Counted from the first letter of the stretch, positions 25,895 through 35,501 are shown. The stretch: DNA of 41,539 bases from Methanobacteriaceae archaeon (GCA_020854915.1 JAHKLT010000021.1:1-41539), one strand, 5' to 3'. The notes: a model not told the origin generated them from the letters alone. Program-made: numbers and translations.

Positions 25895-26989
25895 TTGAGT
25901 AAAATTAAAATAGCTATTATTGGTATTGGAAACTGTGCAAGTTCTTTAATACAAGGAATCCATTACTACAAGGATAAAAATGAAAAAGATGCAATTGGAT
26001 TAATGCATTGGGAAATTGGTGATTATGAAGCTAAAGATATTGAAGTTGTTGCTGCATTCGATGTTGATAAGCGTAAAGTAGGAAAAACCATTGATGAAGC
26101 AATATTTGCAAAACCAAATTGTACAACAATCTTTCAAAAAGATATTCCAAAATCAGAAGTAAAAGTTCAAATGGGTCATGTTTTAGATGGTGTAGCTGAG
26201 CATATGGCTAATTATGATGAAGATTATACTTTTTCAGTTGCAGAAAAAGAACCTGTTGATGTTGTTAATGTTTTAAAAGAAAGTGGTGCTGAAATTCTTG
26301 TAAATTATTTACCTGTTGGTTCAGAAAAAGCAGCAAGATTTTATGCACAATCAGCACTTGATGCAGGAGTAGGTTTTATTAATTGTATGCCTGTATTTAT
26401 TGTTAGTGATTCCCAGTGGGCTCAAAAATTCGAAGAAAAAGGAATTCCAATAGTAGGTGATGATATTAAAGCTCAAATTGGAGCAACAATCACCCATAGA
26501 ACACTTGCAAATTTATTTGAAGATAGAGGTGTTAAATTAGACCATACTTACCAAATAAACACTGGAGGAAACACTGATTTTTTGAATATGCTTAATAGAG
26601 AAAGACTAGATTCTAAAAAAGAATCAAAAACAGAAGCTGTTCAATCTATTTTCAATGAAAGAATGGATGATAGAGATATCCATATTGGTCCAAGTGATTA
26701 TGTACCATGGCAAAATGATAATAAGTTATGTTTCTTAAGAATGGAAGGACGTACTTTTGGAGATGTACCAATGAATATTGAACTTAGATTAAGTGTTGAA
26801 GATTCACCAAACTCAGCAGGTTGTGTAATTGATGCAATACGCTGCTGTAAGCTAGCTCTTGAAAGAGGTATATCAGGACAATTAACATCCATTTCTTCAT
26901 ATGTAATGAAACATCCACCAATACAATACAATGATGAAGAAGCTTATAAAAAAGTAAATGAGTTTATAGATGGTCATTTAAAAAGATAG
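25895..26989 (+). CDS. ino1: Inositol-3-phosphate synthase
   Basis: NAD-dependent conversion of glucose 6-phosphate to 1L-myo-inositol 3-phosphate, used in Methanobacteriales for archaetidylinositol lipids. N-terminal Rossmann motif IAIIGIGNCASSLIQGIHYY; VVAAFDVDKRKVGK; EILVNYLPVGSEKAARFYA; FINCMPVFIVSDSQWAQKF; VGDDIKAQIGATITHRTLA; and the catalytic region TGGNTDFLNMLNRERLDSKK. 364 residues is the length of the compact archaeal/actinobacterial form. The start is TTG at 25895 with GGTGT eight bases before it. Its position next to DGGGP synthase (divergent) groups two ether-lipid functions. Confidence 0.95.
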   Translation: MSKIKIAIIGIGNCASSLIQGIHYYKDKNEKDAIGLMHWEIGDYEAKDIEVVAAFDVDKRKVGKTIDEAIFAKPNCTTIFQKDIPKSEVKVQMGHVLDGVAEHMANYDEDYTFSVAEKEPVDVVNVLKESGAEILVNYLPVGSEKAARFYAQSALDAGVGFINCMPVFIVSDSQWAQKFEEKGIPIVGDDIKAQIGATITHRTLANLFEDRGVKLDHTYQINTGGNTDFLNMLNRERLDSKKESKTEAVQSIFNERMDDRDIHIGPSDYVPWQNDNKLCFLRMEGRTFGDVPMNIELRLSVEDSPNSAGCVIDAIRCCKLALERGISGQLTSISSYVMKHPPIQYNDEEAYKKVNEFIDGHLKR

Positions 26990-27046
26990 AATATTTATAT
27001 TAAAAAAACAATATATTAATTATTAAAAAACTAATAAAGGGATAAG

Positions 27047-28447
27047 ATGAAAGTTGTAACATGTAAGAACTGTGGTGCTAATTATCAATTAGATGATGAC
27101 GATGATATAAGTACATTTGAATGTTCTTCATGTGCAGGAAACCTTGAATTAGTTGAAAGATACCCTTCCCCCCCTAATTCTAAAAAATCTAAATTATTTC
27201 GCCAACCTTATGATGAAAATGATTTAATTGTTAAATGTAGAGATTGTGGGTTAAAATACAGACTTAATAATGAAAAAAATATTTCAGATTATGAATGTGA
27301 TAGTTGTGGAGGACTTTTAAAATACATTGATAAATCTTTAAATGAAGAATTTGAAAAAAATAATGATAAGAAAAAAAATACCTTTAATAAAACTTCAGAA
27401 CAAATAAAAACACCATATATAAAAGAAAAACATGAAAATACCAATATAGTTAAAACAGCTAGAACAAGAATTCCATCATATATATTATCAAAATTTGAAA
27501 GAGATTTTGATATTTCTAAAGTAACTAATTATAATACTTTAAAAGATTATCTTAAGAAAAACTTTTATGAAGAAATTGAAAAAGATTATACAATATCTCG
27601 AGATATAGAGAATAGTGAAGATATAACTGAACAAGGGTTTTTTAATAGAATTTCTTCAAAAAAAGCAGAAGAAGATATAAAAACAGATAAACACGATTTA
27701 ATTCCATATCCTAATGAAAAAAATAACCAATACCATTATGTCTATTTAGTAATAGGAGCTATATGTGGAATTATAGGATTTATAGATGTTTTTACATCTA
27801 ACAGAGGTTATGGAATAATATTTCTTTTTATTGGATTAATAATAACTATTTATGGAATTTATAAAACTAAAGATTATGGTGAAACTGAAAAAAGAGGAAA
27901 AATAATTAGGGAAAGATTATTATCTCTACCAGAAGAATTCTATGTTTTATACTATGTAAAAGTTCCAGAATCTCATTCTGCTATAAACCATATAGTTATT
28001 GGCCCAACAGGAATATATTCTATTATTACTCAGAAATATTATAGTAAAGAAAGTGATATTTTAAAATCTGAAAAAGAAACTAATGAATTTATAAAATCAA
28101 CAGAAGAAAATACTAGTGATATTTCTATATCTGAAAATAAATTCCATTATAATGTGAAAAAAGATAAATTCGAACACAATAACAAAATCAAACAAAAATC
28201 ATTGAAATTAGGTGAAAATCTAATAAATTTCCTTAATGAAAATGGTTTTGAACATTTTTTTGTAGAACCTCTTGTAGGATTTGTGAATAATGATGTTGCT
28301 GTAATTAACATGCCTTTAACAGATGAAGACTTATTTTTAGATGAATTAATAAATAAAATTAAAACAAACCCTGTAACATTAGATACAGTCACTATACATA
28401 AATGTGCAGTTATTTTAAGTCAATATGCAACAGAATGTTCCTCTTAA
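27047..28447 (+). CDS. Double zinc-ribbon membrane protein with degenerate NERD-like domain
   Basis: 466 residues. Two zinc ribbons at the N-terminus: CKNCGANYQLDD...CSSC (about 6-30) and CRDCGLKYRLNN...CDSC (about 65-88). A charged low-complexity linker follows to about 225, then two membrane helices (YLVIGAICGIIGFIDVFT and YGIIFLFIGLIITIYGIY). The C-terminal part has the NERD (nuclease-related) pattern: RGKIIRERLLSLPEEFYVLY then INHIVIGPTGIYSIITQKYY. In active NERD domains the Asp of IDH and the Glu of ExK are catalytic; here they are Asn and Thr/Gln-like, so nuclease activity is doubtful. It lies 57 bp after ino1 and may be co-transcribed. Function unknown; a membrane-tethered nucleic-acid or protein sensor is one guess. 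Confidence 0.7.
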   Translation: MKVVTCKNCGANYQLDDDDDISTFECSSCAGNLELVERYPSPPNSKKSKLFRQPYDENDLIVKCRDCGLKYRLNNEKNISDYECDSCGGLLKYIDKSLNEEFEKNNDKKKNTFNKTSEQIKTPYIKEKHENTNIVKTARTRIPSYILSKFERDFDISKVTNYNTLKDYLKKNFYEEIEKDYTISRDIENSEDITEQGFFNRISSKKAEEDIKTDKHDLIPYPNEKNNQYHYVYLVIGAICGIIGFIDVFTSNRGYGIIFLFIGLIITIYGIYKTKDYGETEKRGKIIRERLLSLPEEFYVLYYVKVPESHSAINHIVIGPTGIYSIITQKYYSKESDILKSEKETNEFIKSTEENTSDISISENKFHYNVKKDKFEHNNKIKQKSLKLGENLINFLNENGFEHFFVEPLVGFVNNDVAVINMPLTDEDLFLDELINKIKTNPVTLDTVTIHKCAVILSQYATECSS

Positions 28448-28468
28448 GTTAATTTTTAAAAATAACCA

Positions 28469-30121
28469 TCATGTTTTAAATCTATTTTGGAATGTGAAAT
28501 TTCTATATGATGGTCTCATTATAGACCATACACTATCAAAACCATATTTCAAATTAATTGATAACATTTTTTTATTCATTTCTTTTCTAAGATTAAAATC
28601 ATTTACTAATTTTATAAATTGATTTGAAATATCTTCTTTAGAAAGATTATTACCTAAACCCATATTAATAAATCCATTTGAAGAATTTCCAAAAGTACGA
28701 GATAATTCTAGTTCATCCTGACATAAACATATACAAGGAACACCTAAAGAACACACTTCATACATTGTCATTCCTGCAGATGTAAATATTATATCAGCAG
28801 AAACCATAAAATCACTAATGTTATTAATATTTGAGAAGATAGATATGTTTAAATGAGTTTTATATTTTTCCTCAATATCTTTTTTATTAGAATATCCTGG
28901 TCCTAAAATAACATGGATTTGTTTAGAATATCCACTGTCAATTATAGCATCTAAGACTTTTTCAGTGAAATTATTATTATCAACACCACCAAATGTTAAT
29001 AAAACATTTTTAACATCTTGAGTGATTATTTTAGGTTGTTGGAAAAAGAATTCTTCTTTTAAAATATAAAACATGGCTCCTTTAAAGACATTTCTATCAT
29101 TAAGATTACTTTCTTCAAATGGATCAAAAACTAAATCTGCAACTTCAGCACCTTTACCTAAATCTTGGAAGTTAACAACAAAATAACCTTTAGATTTTAG
29201 TGTTGAAATGTAATCTAGAGAAGTGTTTAAAATATCATTAATAACTACATCAGGTTTAAATTCATCAATTTTTTTATATAAATCTTTATCATTACCATGT
29301 AAAACAAAAGGTATATCATATTTTTTTAGAATATCAATACCTAATTCATGTTTTTTATTTAATACAAATAAAATATCATGATAAAGTAATTTAGAAGCCA
29401 TCGACATACAACGATAAATATGGCCAGTTCCTATTTTATTAAATGCATCAACTTTAAAAACAATACGTCTTTTATTAACATATCTCTCAGCAGTCCACCA
29501 ATCTTCACGTTTATTAATATCTATAGCTTCAGGGTATGATAGCTTAATTAAATCAATATTATTACCTAATCTTGAATTTTCAGACAAAAAAGTTCTTTTA
29601 GTGGCTAATATAGCATTAGTTTCTCTAAATTCTTTAGTTAAAGGTTGTTTATAATATCTATTTGTGTTTTCATCTAATTTCCAACTTAAATGGTCATCTT
29701 CAACAACACTAACAACAGAATCAACATCTGTAGAGGAAAATTTTTCAATAGCTAAATCTAATGTTTCTGTTTTTAAAATAGGGGAAGTAGGTTGTAATGT
29801 AATAACAATTTCATATTCATCAAAAACTAATTTTTCTTTTTGTAATAAAGCATCATAAATAACTGAATCCAAAGGAACATCTTCACCAGTTAGATCAGTA
29901 GACCGTCTAACAACAGTGGCACCAAATTTTTCAGAAATGAATTTAATTTCATCATCATCTGTTGATACAACAACATCATCAACATATTTAGAATTTTTTG
30001 CAGTTTTAATAGAATAAGAAATTAAAGGTTGTTCTCCTAAAATTCTTACATTTTTACGAGGAATATCTTTTGATCCTCCACTAGCAGGAATAACAACTAA
30101 AATTTTATTATTTTCAAACAT
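28469..30121 (-). CDS. Fused CMP-sugar synthetase (NeuA/PseF-like) and PseG-like UDP-sugar hydrolase
   Basis: Two domains in 550 residues. Residues 1-220 are an acylneuraminate cytidylyltransferase: ILVVIPASGGSKDIPRKNVR (nucleotide-binding), SYSIKTAKNSKYVDDVVVST, ITLQPTSPILKTETLDLAIE. Residues about 230-550 are a GT-B-type domain like PseG: FKVDAFNKIGTGHIYRCMSM, VLLTFGGVDNNNFTEKVLDA, SADIIFTSAGMTMYEVCSLG. PseG removes UDP in pseudaminic acid synthesis and PseF/NeuA activates the nonulosonic acid with CMP, so the fusion joins two steps of one surface-sugar pathway. I moved the start to ATG 30121 (MFENNK) because GAGGAG lies seven bases upstream; the frame continues 13 codons further without support. 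Whether the end product is sialic, pseudaminic or legionaminic acid cannot be told. Confidence 0.85.
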   Translation of the reverse strand: MFENNKILVVIPASGGSKDIPRKNVRILGEQPLISYSIKTAKNSKYVDDVVVSTDDDEIKFISEKFGATVVRRSTDLTGEDVPLDSVIYDALLQKEKLVFDEYEIVITLQPTSPILKTETLDLAIEKFSSTDVDSVVSVVEDDHLSWKLDENTNRYYKQPLTKEFRETNAILATKRTFLSENSRLGNNIDLIKLSYPEAIDINKREDWWTAERYVNKRRIVFKVDAFNKIGTGHIYRCMSMASKLLYHDILFVLNKKHELGIDILKKYDIPFVLHGNDKDLYKKIDEFKPDVVINDILNTSLDYISTLKSKGYFVVNFQDLGKGAEVADLVFDPFEESNLNDRNVFKGAMFYILKEEFFFQQPKIITQDVKNVLLTFGGVDNNNFTEKVLDAIIDSGYSKQIHVILGPGYSNKKDIEEKYKTHLNISIFSNINNISDFMVSADIIFTSAGMTMYEVCSLGVPCICLCQDELELSRTFGNSSNGFINMGLGNNLSKEDISNQFIKLVNDFNLRKEMNKKMLSINLKYGFDSVWSIMRPSYRNFTFQNRFKT

Positions 30122-30567
30122 TAAATCTCCTCTTTTAGATAGTTGAAAAACTTTATACAAATTGTTTTAATCATAATAAGTTATATTAAAACGATTAATT
30201 AAAGTTGTTGCTCATTAAAGTACAAAAAAATACAATATACATATCTAATAAACAATAGTGTGTAAAAATGAGAAAATATTATCAGATAAAAATTTTAAAA
30301 ATATTGTAATAATTTTTATAAAAAAATTAAAAATATTATTCAAAAAGACAATTTTTTAGTATTATATACATAATTTTGATAAATTAATCTATCAAAAAAG
30401 GAAGCTCTTTTTCTATTAACAAATTTATCTTCAATTTTAATTCCTCTTTTCAAAATATCATTTATTTGTAATATTAAATATTTAAAAATTCAATTGATAA
30501 AAATATTAAGTGTTAATTTATTAAGAAATAAAAATATATTATATAAAATAAGAATTATGGTGTTATA
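30122..30567. other. 446-bp spacer before hypD
   Basis: AT-rich divergent region upstream of the NeuA-PseG-like gene and hypD. It contains a minus-strand coding fragment (30340-30489, listed) and presumably both promoters; the TATA-like run at 30531-30545 is rather close to the hypD start. Confidence 0.4.
30340..30489 (-). pseudogene. 3' fragment of a decayed gene
   Basis: The minus strand is open for 49 codons before TGA and reads LQINDILKRGIKIEDKFVN then RKRASFFDRLIYQNYVYNTK. There is no start codon, and a stop precedes it. Composition is coding-like and unlike the surrounding non-coding DNA. It lies upstream of, and in the same orientation as, the nonulosonic-acid gene, so it may be the remains of another surface-glycan gene; that is a guess. 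Family not recognised. Confidence 0.35.
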
Positions 30568-31611
30568 ATGAAAAATATGTCTAAAGAGCTTATAAAAAGA
30601 ATAGAGAAAATAGCTACACCAATTAAAATAATGCATGTTTGTGGTTCTCATGAACATACTATAATGGAAAATGGAATTAGAACTCTTCTTCCAAAAGAAG
30701 TTGAAATTGTTGCAGGACCAGGATGCCCTGTTTGTTGTGTTCCTTCACGAGAAATTGATGAAAGTTTAGAATTAATAGAAAAAGGAGTTACAATAACGAC
30801 ATTTGGGGATATGTTAAGAGTTCCAGGTTCTAAAAGCTCTTTAGCTAATGCAAAAGCAGAAGGTGCAGATGTAAGAGTTGTTTATGGTATTAACAAAGCG
30901 GTAGAAATAGCTGAAAAAGAGGATAATGAAGTAGTTTTCATAGCAGCAGGATTTGAAACAACAGCCCCAACAACTGCTTCAGAAATTCTATCTAATCCTC
31001 CAGAAAATTTTTCAGTATTATCATGTCATAGAATCATCCCCCCAGCTATTGATTTTTTAATTAATTCTGGAGAAACTAATTTAGATGCATTAATTGAACC
31101 AGGACATGTTTGTACAATAATTGGAACTAAACCTTTCGAATATTTCTCAACTGAATATGGCATACCTCAATCAGTAGCAGGTTTTAACCCATTAGATATT
31201 TTAATGTCAATATATATGATTTTAAGGCAAGTAAAACAAGGAACACCTAAAATTGATAATGAATATGCAAGAGCAGTTAAAGATGAAGGAAACATTATTG
31301 CTCAAAAAGCTATTAACAATGTTTTTAAAGTTGAAAGTAGAGAATGGAGAGGTTTTCCAAAAATTCCTAATTCAGTTTTAGAGCTTAAAAAAGAATTTAG
31401 TAATTGGAATGCAAGAGAAAAATATGACATTGAAGTTAAAGATGTAAAAGAAGCACCTAAAGGTTGTATTTGTGGACCAATTTTAAGAGGAACAGCTAGA
31501 CCAGAAAATTGTTCTCTATTTAGAAAGGAATGTAATCCATTGCACCCAATCGGCGCATGTATGGTTAGTAAAGAAGGAACATGTAATATAGCTCATAGAT
31601 ATTCAATCTAG
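30568..31611 (+). CDS. hypD: Hydrogenase maturation factor HypD
   Basis: Iron-sulfur scaffold that, with HypC, carries the Fe(CN)2CO group into [NiFe] hydrogenases, essential in hydrogenotrophic methanogens. Landmarks: HVCGSHEHTIMENGIRTLLP (active-site Cys25), VAGPGCPVCCVP (Cys pair), AAGFETTAPTTASEIL, SCHRIIPPAIDFLINSG, EPGHVCTIIGTKPFE, and the C-terminal [4Fe-4S] cysteines spread over GCICGPILRG, NCSLFRKECNP and IGACMVSKEGTCNIAHR. 347 residues is full length. GGTG sits just before the ATG. First gene of a rightward run with short gaps (8, 3 and 4 bp) through SepCysS. Confidence 0.96.
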   Translation: MKNMSKELIKRIEKIATPIKIMHVCGSHEHTIMENGIRTLLPKEVEIVAGPGCPVCCVPSREIDESLELIEKGVTITTFGDMLRVPGSKSSLANAKAEGADVRVVYGINKAVEIAEKEDNEVVFIAAGFETTAPTTASEILSNPPENFSVLSCHRIIPPAIDFLINSGETNLDALIEPGHVCTIIGTKPFEYFSTEYGIPQSVAGFNPLDILMSIYMILRQVKQGTPKIDNEYARAVKDEGNIIAQKAINNVFKVESREWRGFPKIPNSVLELKKEFSNWNAREKYDIEVKDVKEAPKGCICGPILRGTARPENCSLFRKECNPLHPIGACMVSKEGTCNIAHRYSI

Positions 31612-31619
31612 GTGTTTTA

Positions 31620-32324
31620 ATGGTTGAAATAAAAGCTGTTGCAGTAGATGTTGATGGAACAATTACTGATGCAAGTCGTAGAATTTGTATATCTGCATTA
31701 GAATCTCTTAGAAAATGTGAGAAAAAAGGAATTCCAATAATCATTGTTACAGGAAATGTAATAAATTATGCCTACGCTACTTCAGTATTAATTGGCTGTA
31801 GTGGTGGAATTGTAGCTGAAAATGGTGGAGTTATCTTTCAAGAAGGAAAAAATAATAATGAACTTATTAAATTAGCTAACAAAAAATATATAGATTTAGC
31901 TGATAACTATATAAAATCAAAAATAAAAGATTTAAAATATTCTAATGATAATGAATATAGATTAACTGAAAAAGTTTATTATAAAAATGTTAAAAAAGAA
32001 ACTATAGTTAATGCTCTTAAGGATTTTGAATATTTAAATAAACTAAATATTTATGACAGTGGATTTGCAATACATATTACTAATAAAAACATAAACAAAG
32101 GTTCATCTCTTAAAAAGTTATGTGAAAATAACAATATCAAAATGTCTGAAATTATAGCTATTGGTGATAGTGAAAATGATGAAGAATTTTTAGAAGTAGC
32201 TGGATTAAAAATAGCTGTTGCAAATAGTGATACAAAATTAAAAAATATTAGTGATTATGTTTGTAAAAATAAATATGGTGATGGAGTAAAAGAAGCAATA
32301 GATAAATTTGTATTAGGAGAATAG
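31620..32324 (+). CDS. Phosphoglycolate phosphatase, archaeal HAD type
   Basis: HAD hydrolase of the TA0175-like archaeal phosphoglycolate phosphatase group, removing 2-phosphoglycolate. Catalytic motif I AVDVDGTITDASRRICISAL (nucleophile Asp10, acid/base Asp12), motif II IIIVTGNVINYA (Thr), motif III Lys in KNINKGSSLKKL, motif IV AIGDSENDEEFLEVAGLKIA. A C2-type cap lies between (about residues 85-160). 234 residues is typical. It follows hypD by eight bases, with GGTGTT as its ribosome site. Other small sugar-phosphate or cofactor phosphates are possible substrates. Confidence 0.88.
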   Translation: MVEIKAVAVDVDGTITDASRRICISALESLRKCEKKGIPIIIVTGNVINYAYATSVLIGCSGGIVAENGGVIFQEGKNNNELIKLANKKYIDLADNYIKSKIKDLKYSNDNEYRLTEKVYYKNVKKETIVNALKDFEYLNKLNIYDSGFAIHITNKNINKGSSLKKLCENNNIKMSEIIAIGDSENDEEFLEVAGLKIAVANSDTKLKNISDYVCKNKYGDGVKEAIDKFVLGE

Positions 32325-32327
32325 TTA

Positions 32328-33632
32328 ATGTTATATCAAATATCTGAAAATGTTAAAAAAGAAGTATTGAAATACTGTGAAGAATATGAAATATATATTG
32401 AACAAGTAGAAGCTCTAAAATTAGAATCTCAAAAATCTGATTTGAATTTTGCAAAAGAAGAACTTAGTTTCGGAATAGGAATTAGAGTTTTAAATAATGA
32501 AAAGATTGGTTTTGCATATACATCAGATATAGAACAAATTAAAAACACTGCAAAACAAGCTTTTTTAAATACAAAAATAAATGAAAAAGATGAAAATTTT
32601 GGATTTGCAGAAAAAGAAAAAGAAAAAACAATAAAAGGAACCTTCGATTCAAAAAATAAAGATTTAAATATTGATGAATCTATTGAATTTTTAAAAGAAA
32701 TGATTGCTTTTGTTGAAGAAGAAAAATGTGAAGTAAGCTCTGGTAATTTTTCTAAAACATGTAAAGAATCATTAATTATAAACTCTAATGATATTGCTAT
32801 TTCTGATAAAGGAACTTGGTTTGGATCAAGTATTTCAATTAATGCAGAGAAAAATGGAGAAAAATCATCAGCATATGATTATCTATCTTCTAGATCTTTT
32901 GATTTAGAAAGTAAGAAAATGGTGAAAAATGTTTGTAAAATAGCTAAAGATTCTATTAATGGAGAGTTTATTGAAACAAAAAATAGAGAAGTTGTTTTTG
33001 ATTATCATGCAGCTTCTGGTTTATTATCAACATTTATTAATGCCTTTTCTGCAGATAATATTCAAAGAGGAAGGTCTATTTTAAAAGATAAAAAAGATCA
33101 ATTAATCATAGATAAAAATATTACAATAACTAATGATTCAACATTAAACAAAGGATTATTATCTTCAAAATGTGATGGTGAAGGAGTTGTCTCTAAAAAA
33201 ACTAAATTAGTTGAAGATGGAACTTTAAAATCCTATATTTATGATGTTTATACAAGTAAAAAAGAAGGAGAAGAAAGTACTGCTAATGGGTATAGAGAAT
33301 CATATAATAATATTCCTCAAATATCACCTTCAAATATAATCTTTGATTTTAAAGAAGAAAAAGGAATTGATGAAATAAATGATGGATTCATAGTTACTGA
33401 TGTGCTTGGAGCTCATACTGCAAATCCAATATCTGGAGATTTTTCTGTAGAAGCAAACAACGCATTTTTAATTGAAAATGGTGAAATTACAAAACCTGTT
33501 AAAAAAGCTATGATTTCTGGAAATCTTTTTGAAATTTTAAATGATTGTAAAAAGTTGAAATCTGAAACAAAACAATATGGTCCTTTTATTATTCCAAAAA
33601 TTATTATAAATAATTTAAAAGTTTTAGGGTGA
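32328..33632 (+). CDS. pmbA: TldD/PmbA family protein (PmbA-like)
   Basis: Member of the TldD/PmbA (modulator of DNA gyrase) family, which in bacteria forms a TldD-TldE protease acting on modified peptides. Seen: [20 protein letters not shown] (about 47-66), [20 protein letters not shown] (about 222-241), and the C-terminal core [20 protein letters not shown] with the conserved GxxxGD-like turns. It lacks an HExxxH zinc motif, which marks it as the PmbA/TldE type rather than TldD; a TldD partner is expected elsewhere. 434 residues. Three bases after the phosphatase gene, so co-translated. Confidence 0.87.
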   Translation: MLYQISENVKKEVLKYCEEYEIYIEQVEALKLESQKSDLNFAKEELSFGIGIRVLNNEKIGFAYTSDIEQIKNTAKQAFLNTKINEKDENFGFAEKEKEKTIKGTFDSKNKDLNIDESIEFLKEMIAFVEEEKCEVSSGNFSKTCKESLIINSNDIAISDKGTWFGSSISINAEKNGEKSSAYDYLSSRSFDLESKKMVKNVCKIAKDSINGEFIETKNREVVFDYHAASGLLSTFINAFSADNIQRGRSILKDKKDQLIIDKNITITNDSTLNKGLLSSKCDGEGVVSKKTKLVEDGTLKSYIYDVYTSKKEGEESTANGYRESYNNIPQISPSNIIFDFKEEKGIDEINDGFIVTDVLGAHTANPISGDFSVEANNAFLIENGEITKPVKKAMISGNLFEILNDCKKLKSETKQYGPFIIPKIIINNLKVLG

Positions 33633-33636
33633 TGAA

Positions 33637-34773
33637 ATGGAATGTGAAAATTATAACCTAACAAGAGATATGGAAAGAGAAAATTTAAATTTAAATCCAT
33701 TACAAAGAGGAGGAATTCTCCCCGAAGCAGCAAGAGAAGCACTTTATGATTTTGGAGATGGATATAGTGTATGTGATTACTGTGCAGGTAGATTAGATGA
33801 AATTAATAAACCTTCAATCAATAATTTTTTAGGTGATTTAGCAAAGTTTATTGACTCAGATCTTGTTAGAACTGTTCATGGTGCTCGTGAAGGAAAATTT
33901 ACAGTTATAAATAAAATTTGTAATCCTGGAGATAGTGTAGTAATAGATTCTAATGCACATTATACTACTTATATTGCATGTGAGAGAGCTGGAGTAGAAA
34001 TAATAGAAGTTCCAAGTACTGATGATAACGAAAAGAAAATTACAATGGATAATTATAAAAAAACATTAGAAAAATCTATTGATGAACTTGGTGAAATAAA
34101 ATTAGCTCTTCTAACTCATGTTGATGGAGATTATGGGAATCTTACAGATGCAAAAAAATTTGGAAAAATTTGTAAAGATTTAGGAGTTGTTTCTCTTTTA
34201 AATTGTGCTTATTCAATGGGAAGACTCCCAATTAAAGCTAATGAATGGGAATTAGATTTTGTAGTAGGAAGTGGGCATAAAAGTATGGCTGCATCAGGAC
34301 CAATAGGAGTGCTTGGAATGAAATCAGAATGGGAAGAGATTATACTAAATCGTTCCCCCAAATATCCAAAAAAAGAAGTTGAAATGTTAGGTTGTACTAG
34401 TAGAGGAGCACCAATAGCTACTTTAATGGCATCTTTACCTTATGTTATTGAAAGAGTTAATAATTGGGACAGTGAAGTTCAAAAAAGTAGAAAATTTGTA
34501 AAAGAACTTGAGAAAATAGATGGAATAAGACAAATAGGTGAAAACCCAACTAAACACGATCTTGTTAGATTTAATACACCAATATTACATGAAATCGGAC
34601 TTAAACATCAAAGAAAAGGATTTTATTTATATGAAGAATTAAAATCAAGAAAAATAACAGGAATAAAAAGAGGGCAAACTGAATGGTTTAAATGTAGTAC
34701 TTATGGAATGACTGATAAGCAAAGAACTTATATTGTTGATTCGTTTAAAGAAATAGTTGAAAAATTATCTTAA
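33637..34773 (+). CDS. pscS: O-phospho-L-seryl-tRNA:Cys-tRNA synthase (SepCysS)
   Basis: PLP enzyme converting Sep-tRNA(Cys) to Cys-tRNA(Cys), the tRNA-dependent cysteine pathway of methanogens; works with SepRS. N-terminal [33 protein letters not shown] with Cys46 and Cys49; Cys253 in [10 protein letters not shown] completes the three cysteines known to carry the persulfide sulfur in Archaeoglobus SepCysS. The PLP lysine is Lys215 in [28 protein letters not shown] holds the PLP-stacking and Asp region. 378 residues is normal. Starts four bases after pmbA with GGTGA. Its stop overlaps the convergent gene by 9 bp. Confidence 0.96.
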   Translation: MECENYNLTRDMERENLNLNPLQRGGILPEAAREALYDFGDGYSVCDYCAGRLDEINKPSINNFLGDLAKFIDSDLVRTVHGAREGKFTVINKICNPGDSVVIDSNAHYTTYIACERAGVEIIEVPSTDDNEKKITMDNYKKTLEKSIDELGEIKLALLTHVDGDYGNLTDAKKFGKICKDLGVVSLLNCAYSMGRLPIKANEWELDFVVGSGHKSMAASGPIGVLGMKSEWEEIILNRSPKYPKKEVEMLGCTSRGAPIATLMASLPYVIERVNNWDSEVQKSRKFVKELEKIDGIRQIGENPTKHDLVRFNTPILHEIGLKHQRKGFYLYEELKSRKITGIKRGQTEWFKCSTYGMTDKQRTYIVDSFKEIVEKLS

Positions 34774-35028
34774 ATGTTCTAATCTCTTTTTAAAATCAAT
34801 ATTCTCTTTAAATTCAAATCCCTCATCAATTAATTCTTCTTTAGAATCAATTTCAATCGTTTCCATATCCATAAATTTTTCATTTTTATTTTCTAATTCT
34901 TGAATCTTACCTTCTAAAAATGACTCATATCTTAAAATATAACTGTCTATTTTATGAGTTATATTTTCTACTTTTTCATTGAAATCATTATCTTGGAGGT
35001 CTTCTTCATTTTTTTCTTTTTTAGACAT
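34765..35028 (-). CDS. Small acidic coiled-coil protein of unknown function
   Basis: An 87-residue, highly charged protein rich in Glu, Lys and Asp, dominated by heptad-like helix ([20 protein letters not shown] and [20 protein letters not shown]). No domain recognised. It follows the GyrI-like gene with a 4-bp overlap if the TTG at 35037 is used; I prefer the ATG at 35028. The end of its frame overlaps the 3' end of SepCysS by 9 bp on the opposite strand. Probably acts with its partner gene. The tight coupling supports its being real. Confidence 0.6.
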   Translation of the reverse strand: MSKKEKNEEDLQDNDFNEKVENITHKIDSYILRYESFLEGKIQELENKNEKFMDMETIEIDSKEELIDEGFEFKENIDFKKRLEHLR

Positions 35029-35033
35029 TTTTA

Positions 35034-35501
35034 TCAATCAAACATTTTAATAATAGGTAATTGTATCTCAGTAACTAAATCATTATCATCATCAATTTCA
35101 AAACGATTTTGAACCAAAACTTCTTTAGGAGATCCAATAATATCATAATTTTTTTCTTCTGTATAATCCACCATTTTCTCATAAGAATCTTTAATATTCT
35201 CATAAGAACCATAGTGAGTAGAGCTTAAAACAGTATGTTCTAACATATCAACAATATTAATCAGTTCAGTTCCTTCTGCATCATTAGATATAGGCACTCC
35301 AACATCAAAAACAACTTCTTCAGGATCATAAGAAAATCTATTAGAATAATAAATTATAAAAGGAGGATTATTTGTTTCAACATCTTCAGATTCAACCCAA
35401 CCCATTAATTTTGCAATTAAAACATCCATATCTGCAATAGGGCCTTTATAATTAATAACTGCTAATTTTTGATCAGGAATAACTTTATCTTTAATCTCCA
35501 T
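35034..35501 (-). CDS. GyrI-like small-molecule-binding domain protein
   Basis: A 155-residue stand-alone effector-binding domain of the GyrI/AraC-type (SHS2-duplicated) superfamily. The typical opening EIKDKVIPDQKLAVINYKGP is present, then NPPFIIYYSNRFSYDPEEVV and FDVGVPISND, and the second half VLSSTHYGSYENIKDSYEKM ends with the usual VQNRFEIDDDNDLVTEIQLP. There is no DNA-binding part, so it likely binds or hydrolyses a small ligand. The start ATG 35501 follows AAGGTGTAT. First gene of a two-gene unit with the coiled-coil protein. Confidence 0.8.
   Translation of the reverse strand: MEIKDKVIPDQKLAVINYKGPIADMDVLIAKLMGWVESEDVETNNPPFIIYYSNRFSYDPEEVVFDVGVPISNDAEGTELINIVDMLEHTVLSSTHYGSYENIKDSYEKMVDYTEEKNYDIIGSPKEVLVQNRFEIDDDNDLVTEIQLPIIKMFD

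Noticed and set aside
30531-30545. TATA-like run immediately before hypD
   Set aside because: Transcription about 25 nt downstream would begin at or after the GGTG ribosome site, so a further-upstream TATA is more likely; not listed as a promoter.
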